DNA of 64,000 bases from positions 85,854-149,853 of the forward strand of contig PXUB01000001.1 of NCBI GenBank assembly GCA_003009755.1. Reading direction: 5' to 3'. The stretch is from Thermoplasmatales archaeon SW_10_69_26. Its GTDB lineage: Archaea; Thermoplasmatota; SW-10-69-26. A program made the position numbers and the translations under genes. A model generated the notes under the pieces. The model made no database searches, was not told the DNA's origin, and saw only the letters and a program-made list of their open reading frames with translations. Below are positions 8,050 to 16,356 of the stretch, piece after piece (the stretch's first letter is position 1; each line of letters starts with the position of its first letter).

Positions 8050-8244
8050 ATGGGAAAACGAACGGTGGATCGGAGAGTTACTTTCGGGACCCTACTGGGT
8101 TTGGCGCTGATCGTGGCCGCTCTTCCCGCCGGCCTGGCAGACGCACTGACGTGCTCGACCAGCATGCCAGGATGCGAAATGGATCTCCTTCCATCCACAG
8201 GCACCGTAGAATCGGAGGTTCGCGTAGACCGGTATCGGGATTGA
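8050..8244 (+). CDS. small secreted peptide
   Basis: A 64-residue protein with a clear signal peptide (VTFGTLLGLALIVAALPAGLADA) followed by only about 30 mature residues containing two cysteines in CSTSMPGC. GCTTTTACC about 25 bases upstream of the ATG supports expression. It could be a genuine small secreted peptide or the signal-bearing stub of a larger secreted gene. The secreted protein that follows at 8328 is not a continuation. No family is recognised. Confidence 0.5.
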   Translation: MGKRTVDRRVTFGTLLGLALIVAALPAGLADALTCSTSMPGCEMDLLPSTGTVESEVRVDRYRD

Positions 8245-8327
8245 CCGGCGAAACAGACTGACGTAAGAGGGGGCGGGCCCCCCACTTAGACCCTCCAAAG
8301 ATAGCCCACATCACTGGAAGACGGATC

Positions 8328-9590
8328 ATGTCATCGCCGCGAACTGTCGTGTTCCTGGCCGTATTCAGCCTCACCCTGGGTTCGATCATCCCCACCGCGA
8401 TCGCGGTGAACCCGACGGACGACGATGCCGGATCTGGAGGCGATGCAGGCGATCGACCTGAGGCCGCGACCCGCATCCAGCCTGGCGTCTACGAGGGGGA
8501 GACGAGCCCACCGATGGACGAGTACGATTGGTACGAGTTCCACGCCGAACGAGGGGAGGGGCTGACGATCCAAGCCTCGAACTTGGCGAGCAGTCAACGA
8601 TTGTCTCTCTACGATCCCAGCGGAACTGAGAGGGTTGAGCTCTCCAGGTTCGACAGCACCCGGACGATCACCGTCCACGAGGCGGGCGTCTGGCAGGTCG
8701 AGATCCGTCAGAGCCGGTACAGCCTCAGCCCTCCGAGCGAGTACGCGTTCTCGGTCCGCTTGGAACCGCAGGAGGCCTTCGCGGTCGGGGAGGAGCTTCC
8801 CGGCGGTAGCGTCGTGGAAGCCTCGGTGGATCGACCGGCCTCGATGAACCTGCAGGCGTTCGCGTGCGCTCGGCAAGGCCCAGGCGTCGGCCCCGAGAGC
8901 GCCGGCTACCAGTTCTCCGTGAACGCCACTGTCGACGGACAAACAGGCACCCTCATGCTCATCGGGTTCATCGGTTCGTCTGGCACAGACGAGGCGGTGT
9001 TCGTGGACGGTCCCCTCGCAGGGAGCATAGAGCTCCCTCTCGAGGTTGATCTGGACCGCTTCGGCCACTGCATCGGGGTCATATTCAGCGGGGATGTGGA
9101 TCGCGCTCTCGTGCGGGGAGGGGTCTTCGCTCTCCACGCCGACACCGACTCGATCCTCTCCTTCGGCACCAACCGGACCGCCGAAACCCGGTCGTTCGCG
9201 ACCGACGAGGTCGTCCGCTGGGACGGAGCCTCCAACAGCACCCGGGTCCGCGGCCCTGGCGTGAACGTAGCCGACGACCGTTCCACCGAGCGAGCTCTCC
9301 CGGAGGGCTTCTTCGGTCGCTTCTCCACCTACGGCTCGGGGGGTTGGGTCGAGACACCCGACGGTTCACGGATCCAGATCGATGAAGGGGAAGGCGGGAT
9401 CGCGTTGGCTTCGCAGCCGTCGGGGGAATGGCGGTTCCACGTCGATCGGTCCGTCTCGGTCGTTGCTGCCGACCGCTCCTACCTGATCGGTGCCCGATTG
9501 CCAGCACTGGGTCTTGCCGAGCCTGTCACCGTCCTCACCGAGCCAGACCCCTGCCCCAGCGCCGAATGCCGGTTGACGATAGGGATCTGA
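8328..9590 (+). CDS. secreted protein with PPC-like N-terminal domain
   Basis: A 420-residue exported protein. Residues 1-26 form a signal peptide ending near TAIAV. Residues about 55-145 look like a pre-peptidase C-terminal (PPC) type beta-sandwich, with YDWYEFHAERGEGLTIQAS and RLSLYDPSG typical of that fold. The remaining 270 residues are beta-rich, with a few Asn-X-Ser/Thr sites and paired cysteines, but no catalytic motif. There is no C-terminal membrane helix, so it is probably released or loosely bound. A GGGGGCGGGCCCCCC hairpin-like stretch precedes the gene near 8270. Function is unknown. Confidence 0.75.
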   Translation: MSSPRTVVFLAVFSLTLGSIIPTAIAVNPTDDDAGSGGDAGDRPEAATRIQPGVYEGETSPPMDEYDWYEFHAERGEGLTIQASNLASSQRLSLYDPSGTERVELSRFDSTRTITVHEAGVWQVEIRQSRYSLSPPSEYAFSVRLEPQEAFAVGEELPGGSVVEASVDRPASMNLQAFACARQGPGVGPESAGYQFSVNATVDGQTGTLMLIGFIGSSGTDEAVFVDGPLAGSIELPLEVDLDRFGHCIGVIFSGDVDRALVRGGVFALHADTDSILSFGTNRTAETRSFATDEVVRWDGASNSTRVRGPGVNVADDRSTERALPEGFFGRFSTYGSGGWVETPDGSRIQIDEGEGGIALASQPSGEWRFHVDRSVSVVAADRSYLIGARLPALGLAEPVTVLTEPDPCPSAECRLTIGI

Positions 9591-9620
9591 GTCGGGCTCG
9601 TTCGCCGGGCAGTCGGCCCG

Positions 9621-10331
9621 CTATTCCTCGTCGACCTCGACGGGGACGCCTTGCACCTTGGCGCCGGCGGGCACGTGGCCGTCTTTCGGGACGACGCTGC
9701 CGGCCCCGACGACGGCGCCCTCGCCGATGTGGGCGCCGGGGAACACGATGGCGCCCTCGCCGATCGCAGCGCCGTCCTCGATCACGACCTCGTCGATGTA
9801 GAGGTCGTTGCCTTGACCGGCGTGGGCCATGACGACGGCGCTGCCGCCGATCACGACGCCGTCACCGATGGTGAGCAGATTGAGGTCGTACACCTGGGGC
9901 GTGTTGATGACGACGCCCTTGCCGACCTCGGCCCCCATCGCTCGATAGAACAGGATGTTGAACCGCGTGGTGCGGGTGAAGGGCAAGAACAGGTAGCGGG
10001 CGATCATCACGAGCAGGTTGTAGATGAAGAACTTCGTGACGGCCCACGAGCGCAGGTCCCTCTCGCCCTCGGGGACCGAGATCCGGAAGACGTTGCGGAC
10101 GAGCGCGATCGTCGTCAACAGGACAAGGCCCCACGCGATGAAGGTGAGGAAGCCGAGACCGCCGACGGCCGCGCCTCGGGCGATCGGGTGCAGACCGGTG
10201 ACCCAGCCCCACCACCAGCTGGCCAGCGGCCACACGACGGCGGTGGCTGCCCCGATGACGAGCGCCGAGATGCCGTAGCCGAGCATCGCCGGCGTGTTGT
10301 ACATGACGACCTTGTTCAGGCGCCGCAGCAA
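9621..10331 (-). CDS. membrane-anchored hexapeptide-repeat acyltransferase
   Basis: A 236-residue protein with two or three N-terminal membrane helices (GYGISALVIGAATAVVWPL, GLGFLTFIAWGLVLLTTIAL) and a C-terminal left-handed beta-helix built from hexapeptide turns (IGDGVVIGGSAVVMAH, IEDGAAIGEGAIVFPGAHI, VVGAGSVV). Hexapeptide acyltransferases move acetyl or other acyl groups from CoA onto sugars, often for surface polysaccharides or protein glycans. Membrane anchoring suggests a lipid-linked substrate. The TTG start at 10331 fits the CTAACCTTTTCC box at 10356-10367. The usual catalytic histidine is not obvious, apart from VVMAHAGQG. Confidence 0.8.
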   Translation of the reverse strand: MLRRLNKVVMYNTPAMLGYGISALVIGAATAVVWPLASWWWGWVTGLHPIARGAAVGGLGFLTFIAWGLVLLTTIALVRNVFRISVPEGERDLRSWAVTKFFIYNLLVMIARYLFLPFTRTTRFNILFYRAMGAEVGKGVVINTPQVYDLNLLTIGDGVVIGGSAVVMAHAGQGNDLYIDEVVIEDGAAIGEGAIVFPGAHIGEGAVVGAGSVVPKDGHVPAGAKVQGVPVEVDEE

Positions 10332-10355
10332 CGCGCCGGCCAGCCTGGCTTGCCC

Positions 10356-10391
10356 GGAAAAGGTTAGCCCGTCCCCGTCAGCGTTTTCCGG
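10356..10391. promoter_or_regulatory. divergent promoter pair between acyltransferase and PHP genes
   Basis: The minus-strand box CTAACCTTTTCC (10356-10367) lies about 30 bases upstream of the TTG at 10331, and the plus-strand box GCGTTTTCCGG (10381-10391) about 26 bases upstream of the GTG at 10412. Both fit leaderless transcripts of the divergent genes. Confidence 0.5.
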
Positions 10392-10411
10392 TCGAGCCCG
10401 GTGCAGGGCCC

Positions 10412-11260
10412 GTGTCCGAGCGCCCGATCGACCTGCAGACGCACTCCGTGCACTCGGATGGCACGCTCACGCCGACCGAGATCGTCGAACGCGCCGCCGA
10501 GACGGACCTGGCCGCCGTCGCGCTCACCGACCACGACACGACCAGCGGCTTGGAGGCCTTCGAGCAGGCGGGCGAGGATCGCGACGTCGAGACGGTGCCG
10601 GGCGTCGAGCTGTCGGCCCGCGTCGGTCGTCAGGACGTCGACATCCTCGGCTACTTCGTCGACCCGGACGACGAGACCTTGCAGGAGGTCATGGAGAAGG
10701 CTCGTCGGTTCCGGCGCGAGCGGGCGCCCGAGATGATCGAGCGGTTGGCGGAGGTGGGCGCGCCGATCGAGATCGAGGCCGTCGAGGAGCACGCCGGCGA
10801 GGCCGCGATCGGTCGCCCGCACATCGCGCAAGCCCTCGTCGATGCGGGCCACGTCGACGACGTGGACGAGGCCTTCGCCGAGCTGATCGGCGAGGAGCAG
10901 CCCGGCTGTGTACCCAAGGAGCGGCTGGATCCGCCCGAGGCGATCGGCGCGATCCACTCGGCGCATGGCGTGGCCGTGCTGGCGCATCCCTCGCACATCC
11001 ACCCGGCCGCGTTCGGGCGCATCCTCGAGGTCCTGTTCGAGGCGGGGGTCGACGGGATCGAGGTCTGGCACAGCGACCACGACCGCAACCACGAGCAGTT
11101 CTTCGGCCAGCAGGCCGCCAAGCACGGGCTCGTCAAGACCGGCGGCTCGGACTTCCACGGCGACAACAAGCCCGACATCGCGCTCGGCGAGGGCCGCGGC
11201 GACCTGGGCGTGCCCTACGAGTCGCTGGAACGACTGCGCCAGCGCGCGGGTTCGGAGTGA
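10412..11260 (+). CDS. PHP-domain metal-dependent phosphoesterase
   Basis: A 282-residue PHP-domain protein. DLQTHSVHSDGTLTP is the N-terminal HxH metal motif, ALTDHDT the second, PGVELSAR the third, VLAHPSHIHP the fourth and GGSDFHGD the C-terminal one, so all metal-site segments are present. The length and the inserted middle domain match the YciV/RnmAB-type nucleoside bisphosphate phosphatases or 5'-3' exoribonucleases. The substrate in archaea is uncertain. The GTG start at 10412 is set by the promoter spacing. The next gene runs convergently, five bases away. Confidence 0.88.
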   Translation: MSERPIDLQTHSVHSDGTLTPTEIVERAAETDLAAVALTDHDTTSGLEAFEQAGEDRDVETVPGVELSARVGRQDVDILGYFVDPDDETLQEVMEKARRFRRERAPEMIERLAEVGAPIEIEAVEEHAGEAAIGRPHIAQALVDAGHVDDVDEAFAELIGEEQPGCVPKERLDPPEAIGAIHSAHGVAVLAHPSHIHPAAFGRILEVLFEAGVDGIEVWHSDHDRNHEQFFGQQAAKHGLVKTGGSDFHGDNKPDIALGEGRGDLGVPYESLERLRQRAGSE

Positions 11261-11264
11261 GGGC

Positions 11265-12221
11265 TCAGATCACTTCCTCGGCCATCCACTCGGCCGTGGT
11301 GCGCACGGCCTCGTCGCTGGTGAGCTCGGGCTCCCAGCCGAGCTTCTCGAGCGTGGGGATGGCCAACCGCATCTTCTTGACGTCGCCCTTCCATCCGCCG
11401 CCGCCCTCGACGCCGCCGGTGTACTCGTAGTCGACGTCCTCGAGGCCCATCGCCTCGCACACGAGGTCGGCGATGTCGGTGACGCTGGTCCAGGACTCGG
11501 TCCCGACGTTGACGATCTCGGCCCGCTCTCGGCCCTCCCACGCCTGGAGGGCGAACACGGCGTCGACCATGTCGTCGATGTGGCAGTAGGATTTCTCCTG
11601 GCTGCCGTCGCCGAGGATCTCGAGCGTCGTCGGGTCGTCCTCGAGCTTGTGCACGAAGTCGTAGACGACGCCGTGCGTGAGGCGGGGGCCGAGGATGTTG
11701 GCGAACCGGTAGACGATCGCGTCGAAGTCGAAGGTGTGGGCGTGCCCGCTGACGATCGCCTCACCGGCGAGCTTGGAGGCGCCGTACGTGCTGATCGGCT
11801 TCATCGGGCCGTAGTCCTCGGGTGTCGGGAACTGCTCGACCTCGCCGTACACCGTCGAGGTGCTCATGAACAACAGCTCGTCCACGGCGTCGGTGGTGCG
11901 GCAGGCCTCGACGACGTTCTGCGTCGTCGCCACGTTCTCCTCGAAGTGGCGTTGGGCGTGCTTGTGACCGACGCGGACGTCGGGATCGGCGGCGCAGTGG
12001 ACGACCAGGTCGCAGCCCTCACTGGCGGCCCGGACGCGGTCGGCCTCGCGGAGGTCGGCCTCGACGAGATCGATCTCGCCCTTCGGCAGGAAGTCGCGGC
12101 GGCCGCTGGAGAAGTTGTCGTAGACGACGACCTCCGTGCCCCGGTCCAACAGCTCGTCGACGAGGTGGCTGCCGATGAAACCGGCGCCCCCGGTCACGAG
12201 CGCTCGCTCGGTGGAGCTCAT
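11265..12221 (-). CDS. NAD-dependent nucleotide-sugar epimerase/dehydratase
   Basis: A 318-residue extended short-chain dehydrogenase. VTGGAGFIGSHLVDELL is the NAD-binding glycine motif, STSTVYGE gives the catalytic Ser/Thr region and YGASKLAGE the YxxxK pair. It resembles GalE/RfbB-type enzymes acting on UDP- or dTDP-sugars; the exact sugar is not evident. I took the ATG at 12221, with GGAGG eight bases upstream, rather than the longer frame to 12605. The start overlaps the exporter stop by four bases (ATGA), making this the last gene of a four-gene overlapping operon with nop5, flpA and the exporter. Confidence 0.9.
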   Translation of the reverse strand: MSSTERALVTGGAGFIGSHLVDELLDRGTEVVVYDNFSSGRRDFLPKGEIDLVEADLREADRVRAASEGCDLVVHCAADPDVRVGHKHAQRHFEENVATTQNVVEACRTTDAVDELLFMSTSTVYGEVEQFPTPEDYGPMKPISTYGASKLAGEAIVSGHAHTFDFDAIVYRFANILGPRLTHGVVYDFVHKLEDDPTTLEILGDGSQEKSYCHIDDMVDAVFALQAWEGRERAEIVNVGTESWTSVTDIADLVCEAMGLEDVDYEYTGGVEGGGGWKGDVKKMRLAIPTLEKLGWEPELTSDEAVRTTAEWMAEEVI

Positions 12222-12886
12222 CTGTGGATCCTCCGCGTCAACAGGACGGCGAACACGGCTGAAGCTATAAGAACCAGGGAAGCCCGAAGAACGACATCGA
12301 GGCCGAAGACGAACACGGCGGCGCGGATCGCGCCGGCGGCGTAGGCCCAGGCGAACGAGGCCGTGAGCGCGCCGAGCATGATCGCCAGCCACGCGCGCTG
12401 GGCGGGCATCCCGACGAGACGGCCCAGCGTGATGCCGGCGACGGCGCCCGAGCCCTGCATCGGGAAGAAGACGAACAGGATCAGGCCCAGGAACGCCGAG
12501 CGGTCGACGATCGGCTGCTCCTCCATCCAGGCTTGCCCTCTCTCCATGAGCCGCTCGACGAGCTCGCCGACGAGCGGGATGCCGGTGATGAAGTCCCAGT
12601 TCCACGCCATCAGCCAGCCGACCGTCATGTCGATGCCGGCGATGTAGGTCGCGACGAGGAACGGCGAGAACCCGGCCGCGACGGCGGCGGGGATGACGGT
12701 CTCCTTGCCGGCGGGTGGCACCATGTAGGTGACCACCAGGCCGTAGAACTCGGCCCCGCGGTAGGGGAAGACGACGAGGACGGAGGCGATCAGGCCGACG
12801 ACGGCGGCCAGGGGCAACGCCAGCCGCAGCACGACACCGGTCCGCCCGCGCAGGACGCTGGGGAACTCGGTGACCTCGGTGCTCAC
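12218..12886 (-). CDS. putative small multidrug export-type membrane protein
   Basis: A 222-residue integral membrane protein with about five helices and the re-entrant VPPAGKETVIPAAVAAGFSP and FVFFPMQGSGAVAGI segments, which resemble the family named putative small multi-drug export protein. Transport substrate and direction are unproven for that family. It overlaps both neighbours by four bases (GTGA with flpA, ATGA with the epimerase). Being embedded in an rRNA/tRNA-methylation operon is unusual for a transporter. Confidence 0.75.
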   Translation of the reverse strand: MSTEVTEFPSVLRGRTGVVLRLALPLAAVVGLIASVLVVFPYRGAEFYGLVVTYMVPPAGKETVIPAAVAAGFSPFLVATYIAGIDMTVGWLMAWNWDFITGIPLVGELVERLMERGQAWMEEQPIVDRSAFLGLILFVFFPMQGSGAVAGITLGRLVGMPAQRAWLAIMLGALTASFAWAYAAGAIRAAVFVFGLDVVLRASLVLIASAVFAVLLTRRIHR

Positions 12887-13413
12887 GGTGAGGCCCCGTC
12901 GAAGTCGGCGACGATCATCACGTGGTCCTCGTGGTGGGGATCCAGGCTGACGATCTCCCGCACGGCGGCCTCCTCGGCGACGCGCTCGCGGGCCCGATCG
13001 AACACCTGCTCGGGCGGTCGGTCGACGGCGATCGAGCGAGCCTTGACGGCCAGGTAGCCGCGCTCCGGTTGGAAGCGGTCGGCGTTGTCGAGGAAGATCT
13101 CGACCTGGTCCGGCTGGGCGACGTCCTGGACCAACAGCCCGAGCTCGGGCACCAGGGGGCCGTAGGCCTCGGGCTGGCGGGCGTCACCGACGACGGGGAC
13201 GAGGTCGGCCTGGGCTTTCGCGCGCTCGACGAGGCGCAGGCCGGCGACCGGGCTCTTCTCCACGGCGAGCACGGAGGTGGCTTGGCGAGCGATCGCGGCG
13301 GCGCGTTCGCCGCCGGCCGCGCCGAGGTAGACGACGGCCTCGCCCTCGGGGGTGAAGCCCTCGCCGCCGGCGTCCTCGTAGGCGGCCAGCTTGCCGACCG
13401 TGGCCCGGCTCAC
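12883..13413 (-). CDS. flpA: fibrillarin-like 2'-O-methyltransferase, short form
   Basis: A 176-residue FlpA, the methyltransferase of the C/D box sRNP that 2'-O-methylates rRNA and tRNA. VVYLGAAGGERA is the SAM-binding motif I, VLAVEKSPVAG motif II, PVVGDARQPE motif III, and LLVQDVAQPDQVEIFLDNAD is the fibrillarin-specific stretch. AVKARSI is motif VI. It is shorter than most archaeal FlpA because the N-terminal beta-hairpin domain that contacts Nop5 is much reduced. The GTG start overlaps the nop5 stop (GTGA), so the two partners are translationally coupled. Confidence 0.93.
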   Translation of the reverse strand: MSRATVGKLAAYEDAGGEGFTPEGEAVVYLGAAGGERAAAIARQATSVLAVEKSPVAGLRLVERAKAQADLVPVVGDARQPEAYGPLVPELGLLVQDVAQPDQVEIFLDNADRFQPERGYLAVKARSIAVDRPPEQVFDRARERVAEEAAVREIVSLDPHHEDHVMIVADFDGASP

Positions 13414-14462
13414 CGGTCCGACCCCCGCATCGCTCGTCGGCGCCCGACGCGCTGGATCTCGTCGACGCGGGCTTGCAGGTCGGCCTCGAGCTCGCCGGCG
13501 ATGTCGTTGCCGGTCAACGCGTCGGCTCGGGCCGCGATCGCGACCTTGGCCGCCATCGCCCGCGCGATCGATCCGCGGTCGTCGGGGTGGGCCTCGTGGA
13601 TCATCGGGTGCCGGAAGATGACGCCGTGCTTGGGCGGGGGGGCGTCCTCGGTGAGGTGCTGGAACACGGCGCGCTCGGCACCGAGCATCTGGATCGTGCT
13701 CGCCGGTTGCTTGGCCAACTCCTCGAGGCCGCCGGCGTGCTGGATCAGGCGGGCGGCGATCGCCGGCGTCGTGAGCTGGGCGATGTTCGGCGCCATCTCG
13801 CGGGCGAGCTCGGTGACGAACCGTTCCAGCGGTTCGCGGGCCTGGGCCTGTTGCACGATGCTGGCGGCCAGGCCCTCCAGGGCGCGCATCTCGTTCGGGT
13901 CCAGGGCCGAGCCCATGCCGGGATCGACGTCGAGGGCGCGGGCGATCGCCTCGCGGTCGTCGTGGCGGGCGACCAGGCGCGCCAGCTCGACGCCGTCGTC
14001 GACCTCGTCGACGAGGGCGGGCGCGTGCAGCCGGAACCACGAGGTCAACCGCTCGATCATGCGGTTCTCGATCTCGTGGGTCTCGTCGAGGTAAGCCACC
14101 GCTTGCACGAGGTGGCGGCCCTCCGCGGACAGCTGGGCCTCGATCGCGGCCTCGGCGCGGTCGATCGCGGCCTCCTGGCGGAGGGCGGGATCGAGGTCGT
14201 GGTCGGCGGGTCGTTGGCGGGCCCGCGGGACCGGGCCCTCCATCGTGGCGGCGTGGGTCAGCAGGCGCTCGTCGGCGACCCGCACGTCCTCGACGCCGTC
14301 GAGCATCTGGCGCTCTTCGTCGAGCAGCTGACCGGTTGCGACCGCTTCGAGCCGTCGGGCGATGGCCTCGGCTCGCGCCGGGAAAAGCTCCCGGTCGACG
14401 AGGTCGTCGTCCTCGTAGAGGAAGACGCCGAACCACTGGGTGGCCAGGGCCCGCGAGACCAT
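13410..14462 (-). CDS. nop5: C/D box sRNP scaffold protein Nop5 (Nop56/58)
   Basis: A 350-residue Nop5, which bridges fibrillarin, L7Ae and the guide RNA. The signature Nop domain is present: MAPNIAQLTTPAIAARLIQHAGG, then AERAVFQHL and PKHGVIFRHPMIHEA, ending with a basic tail. Internally it has the long coiled-coil region (about residues 110-210). ATG 14462 was chosen over upstream frames because GCCTTAAGCC lies 25-33 bases upstream. It is the first gene of the nop5-flpA-exporter-epimerase operon. Confidence 0.95.
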   Translation of the reverse strand: MVSRALATQWFGVFLYEDDDLVDRELFPARAEAIARRLEAVATGQLLDEERQMLDGVEDVRVADERLLTHAATMEGPVPRARQRPADHDLDPALRQEAAIDRAEAAIEAQLSAEGRHLVQAVAYLDETHEIENRMIERLTSWFRLHAPALVDEVDDGVELARLVARHDDREAIARALDVDPGMGSALDPNEMRALEGLAASIVQQAQAREPLERFVTELAREMAPNIAQLTTPAIAARLIQHAGGLEELAKQPASTIQMLGAERAVFQHLTEDAPPPKHGVIFRHPMIHEAHPDDRGSIARAMAAKVAIAARADALTGNDIAGELEADLQARVDEIQRVGRRRAMRGSDR

Positions 14463-14485
14463 CGAGGCGTCGAGAACCCGCGCGT

Positions 14486-14495
14486 GGCTTAAGGC
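14486..14495 (-). promoter_or_regulatory. TATA-like box for the nop5 operon
   Basis: The palindromic GCCTTAAGGC-type element is the only AT-rich stretch upstream of nop5 and lies 25-33 bases before its ATG. Confidence 0.6.
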
Positions 14496-14509
14496 TTCTC
14501 GTGACGGAC

Positions 14510-14830
14510 GTCCTCCCCGAGGCGCGGAGCGGGATCGCTGGGGTTCGACCAGCGGTTGCGGTCCGGCGGTCTGCACGCCGAGGATGCCTTCGCTGTCCTG
14601 CTGGACGCCGGCCACGCAGAGGCGGCCCCTGGGGGTCGTGGACGACGTCCAGGTGGTCGTTGGTCCCGCAGCGGGCAGGGAGCCCGCGCTGGCGTCGGCC
14701 CGGTGATCGCCGCCGGTGGCGTTCACCGTGCCCTCCAAGCCGTCGACGCGCAGAGGCTCGGCGCCGGCGAGCCCGGCCGAGAGGCTCGCCGCCGACGACG
14801 AGCACCAGCCCTGCACGGTGACGTTGCCCG
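14510..14830 (-). pseudogene. possible decayed secreted-protein gene
   Basis: The 14463-14935 gap has no intact gene. On the minus strand a signal-like stretch (SSSAASLSAGLAGAEPLRV) leads into VDGLEGTVNATGGDH, and two frames then seem to alternate (HLDVVHDPQG in one, CVAGVQQDSEGILGVQTAG in the other), as expected of a frameshifted surface-protein remnant. The evidence is only composition and frame switching; it may be non-coding. Confidence 0.3.
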
Positions 14831-14935
14831 GCGGACGATCGCGGCGCGCCGTCGCGAGCGGTCCGCTGAGCTCGTCGAACCCGCCGGCCTCGCCACGTCG
14901 TTGCGAGATGCGAGACTACGAGTAGGGGACCCGCG

Positions 14936-16018
14936 TTGGCGGCCCGCGTGTACGGGGCGCTGAAACCGCTGTTGTTCCGCGTGGACCCCGAGCGCACTCA
15001 CGGGTGGGCCTTGTCCTACCTGTCGATGGTGCAGCGGTCGGGGTGGCTGCGGGGCTCGATCGCCCGGCGCCGGCCGGACCCGAACCCGCGGCTGAGCGTC
15101 TCCGCGATGGGGATCCAGTTCCCGGCCCCTCTCGGGTTGGCGGCCGGGTTCGACAAGGACGCCGAGGCCCACAATGCGCTGCTGGCTCACGGCTTCGGTC
15201 ACGTCGAGGTCGGCACGGTCACCCCCGAGCCCCAGGATGGCAACCCGCGCCCCCGCGTCCAGCGGTTCCCAGACCATCGGGCCCTCGTCAACTGGCTGGG
15301 CTTCCCGAACGACGGCCAGCAGACGGTGGCCGATCGGCTGGAGGAGCACCCGCCGGAGGGGGTCGTGGGCGTCAACGTCGGGCCCAACAAGGACTCGACG
15401 GGCGAGGCGGCGCTGGCCGACTACGAGGATGCCGCCGCGCGGCTGGCTCGCTACGCCGCCTACCTGACGGTGAACGTCTCGAGCCCGAACACGCCGGGCC
15501 TGCGCTCGTTGCAGGAGCCCGAGCAGGTGGCCGAGCTCGTCGCGCGCGTGCTGGACGCTCTGGACGAGGCCGGGCATCCGCGGCCCGTGCTGTTGAAGAT
15601 CCACCCCGACGCCGGCGGCGCCGAGACCCGACAGGCGGCCGAGGTCGCGGTGGATGCCGGCGCCAGCGGGATCGTGGCCGTGAACACCACCTCGGAGAAG
15701 CCCGAGGGCCTGGGCGACCCCGACCAGGGCGGCCTCTCCGGATCGCCGCTGAGCGGGCGCGCGACGCAGGTCGTCGAGCAGGTGTACGAGGCCGTCGGCG
15801 AGGAGGTCCCGATCGTCGGGGTCGGCGGCGTCGAGACCGGCGAGGACGCCCTCGACAAGATCCGTCACGGCGCGACGCTCGTCCAGGCCTACACCGGGTT
15901 CGTGTTCCGCGGCCCGCGGTTCCCGGGCCTGGTGCACGAGGAGATGCTGGCGACGATGGACGATCTGGGCGTCGACCACGTCACCGATCTCGTGGGTGAG
16001 GCCGTGGACGGCGATTGA
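14936..16018 (+). CDS. pyrD: dihydroorotate dehydrogenase, quinone-dependent class 2
   Basis: A 360-residue class 2 dihydroorotate dehydrogenase, oxidising dihydroorotate to orotate in pyrimidine synthesis and passing electrons to membrane quinone. The N-terminal VYGALKPLLFRVDPERTHGWAL is the membrane-associating helix of class 2 enzymes. LAAGFDKDAEAHNALLAHGFGHVEVGTVTP is the FMN site; VNVSSPNTPGLR carries the catalytic serine that separates class 2 from the cysteine of class 1. The start is taken as TTG 14936, because the frame opens directly into family sequence. It implies a quinone-based respiratory chain. Confidence 0.94.
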   Translation: MAARVYGALKPLLFRVDPERTHGWALSYLSMVQRSGWLRGSIARRRPDPNPRLSVSAMGIQFPAPLGLAAGFDKDAEAHNALLAHGFGHVEVGTVTPEPQDGNPRPRVQRFPDHRALVNWLGFPNDGQQTVADRLEEHPPEGVVGVNVGPNKDSTGEAALADYEDAAARLARYAAYLTVNVSSPNTPGLRSLQEPEQVAELVARVLDALDEAGHPRPVLLKIHPDAGGAETRQAAEVAVDAGASGIVAVNTTSEKPEGLGDPDQGGLSGSPLSGRATQVVEQVYEAVGEEVPIVGVGGVETGEDALDKIRHGATLVQAYTGFVFRGPRFPGLVHEEMLATMDDLGVDHVTDLVGEAVDGD

Positions 16019-16111
16019 TGCCGCCAGCCCCCGTGAGTCGGCGGTTCATACCAACCCGCCGCTTGCGAAAGGGTTAACCCAGGGCCCTGTTATCGCTGGG
16101 GCGGTGTCCCG

Positions 16112-16345
16112 GTGGCGGTGGGTTTCGTCCTGATCCACGCGAACACGGGTGAGGAGCACGATGTCTACAACGTCCTGCTGGACGTTCCAGAGATCATCGA
16201 GCTTCACCCGCTGTTCGGCGAGTACGACCTGATCGGCAAGGTCGAGGCGTCCGACTACGATACCCTCGGCCAGGTGATCACGTCCGAGATCCGTTCGGTC
16301 GACGGCGTGGAGGACACGAAGACCCTCACAGGGACCCGCTTCTAG
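16112..16345 (+). CDS. stand-alone Lrp/AsnC ligand-binding (RAM) domain protein
   Basis: A 77-residue protein equal to the effector-binding, oligomerising half of Lrp/AsnC regulators, without the DNA-binding helix-turn-helix. LIHANTGEEHDVYNVLLDVPEIIELHPLFGEYDLIGKVEA is the family fold, and VDGVEDTKTLTG its last strand. Such one-domain RAM proteins bind amino acids and may partner with full-length Lrp proteins. CTGTTATCGCT about 24 bases before the GTG at 16112 supports that start. A small membrane-protein gene follows 11 bases downstream, preceded by AGGAGGG. Confidence 0.86.
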   Translation: MAVGFVLIHANTGEEHDVYNVLLDVPEIIELHPLFGEYDLIGKVEASDYDTLGQVITSEIRSVDGVEDTKTLTGTRF

Positions 16346-16356
16346 GAGGGATCGCG

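Noticed and set aside
12883-14997. 704-codon minus-strand frame joining flpA to upstream sequence
   Set aside because: Only its last 176 codons are protein-like (FlpA); the rest is the out-of-frame image of nop5.
15004-15999. Alternative 331-codon frame in pyrD
   Set aside because: Arg/Gly-rich out-of-frame translation of a well-defined dihydroorotate dehydrogenase.
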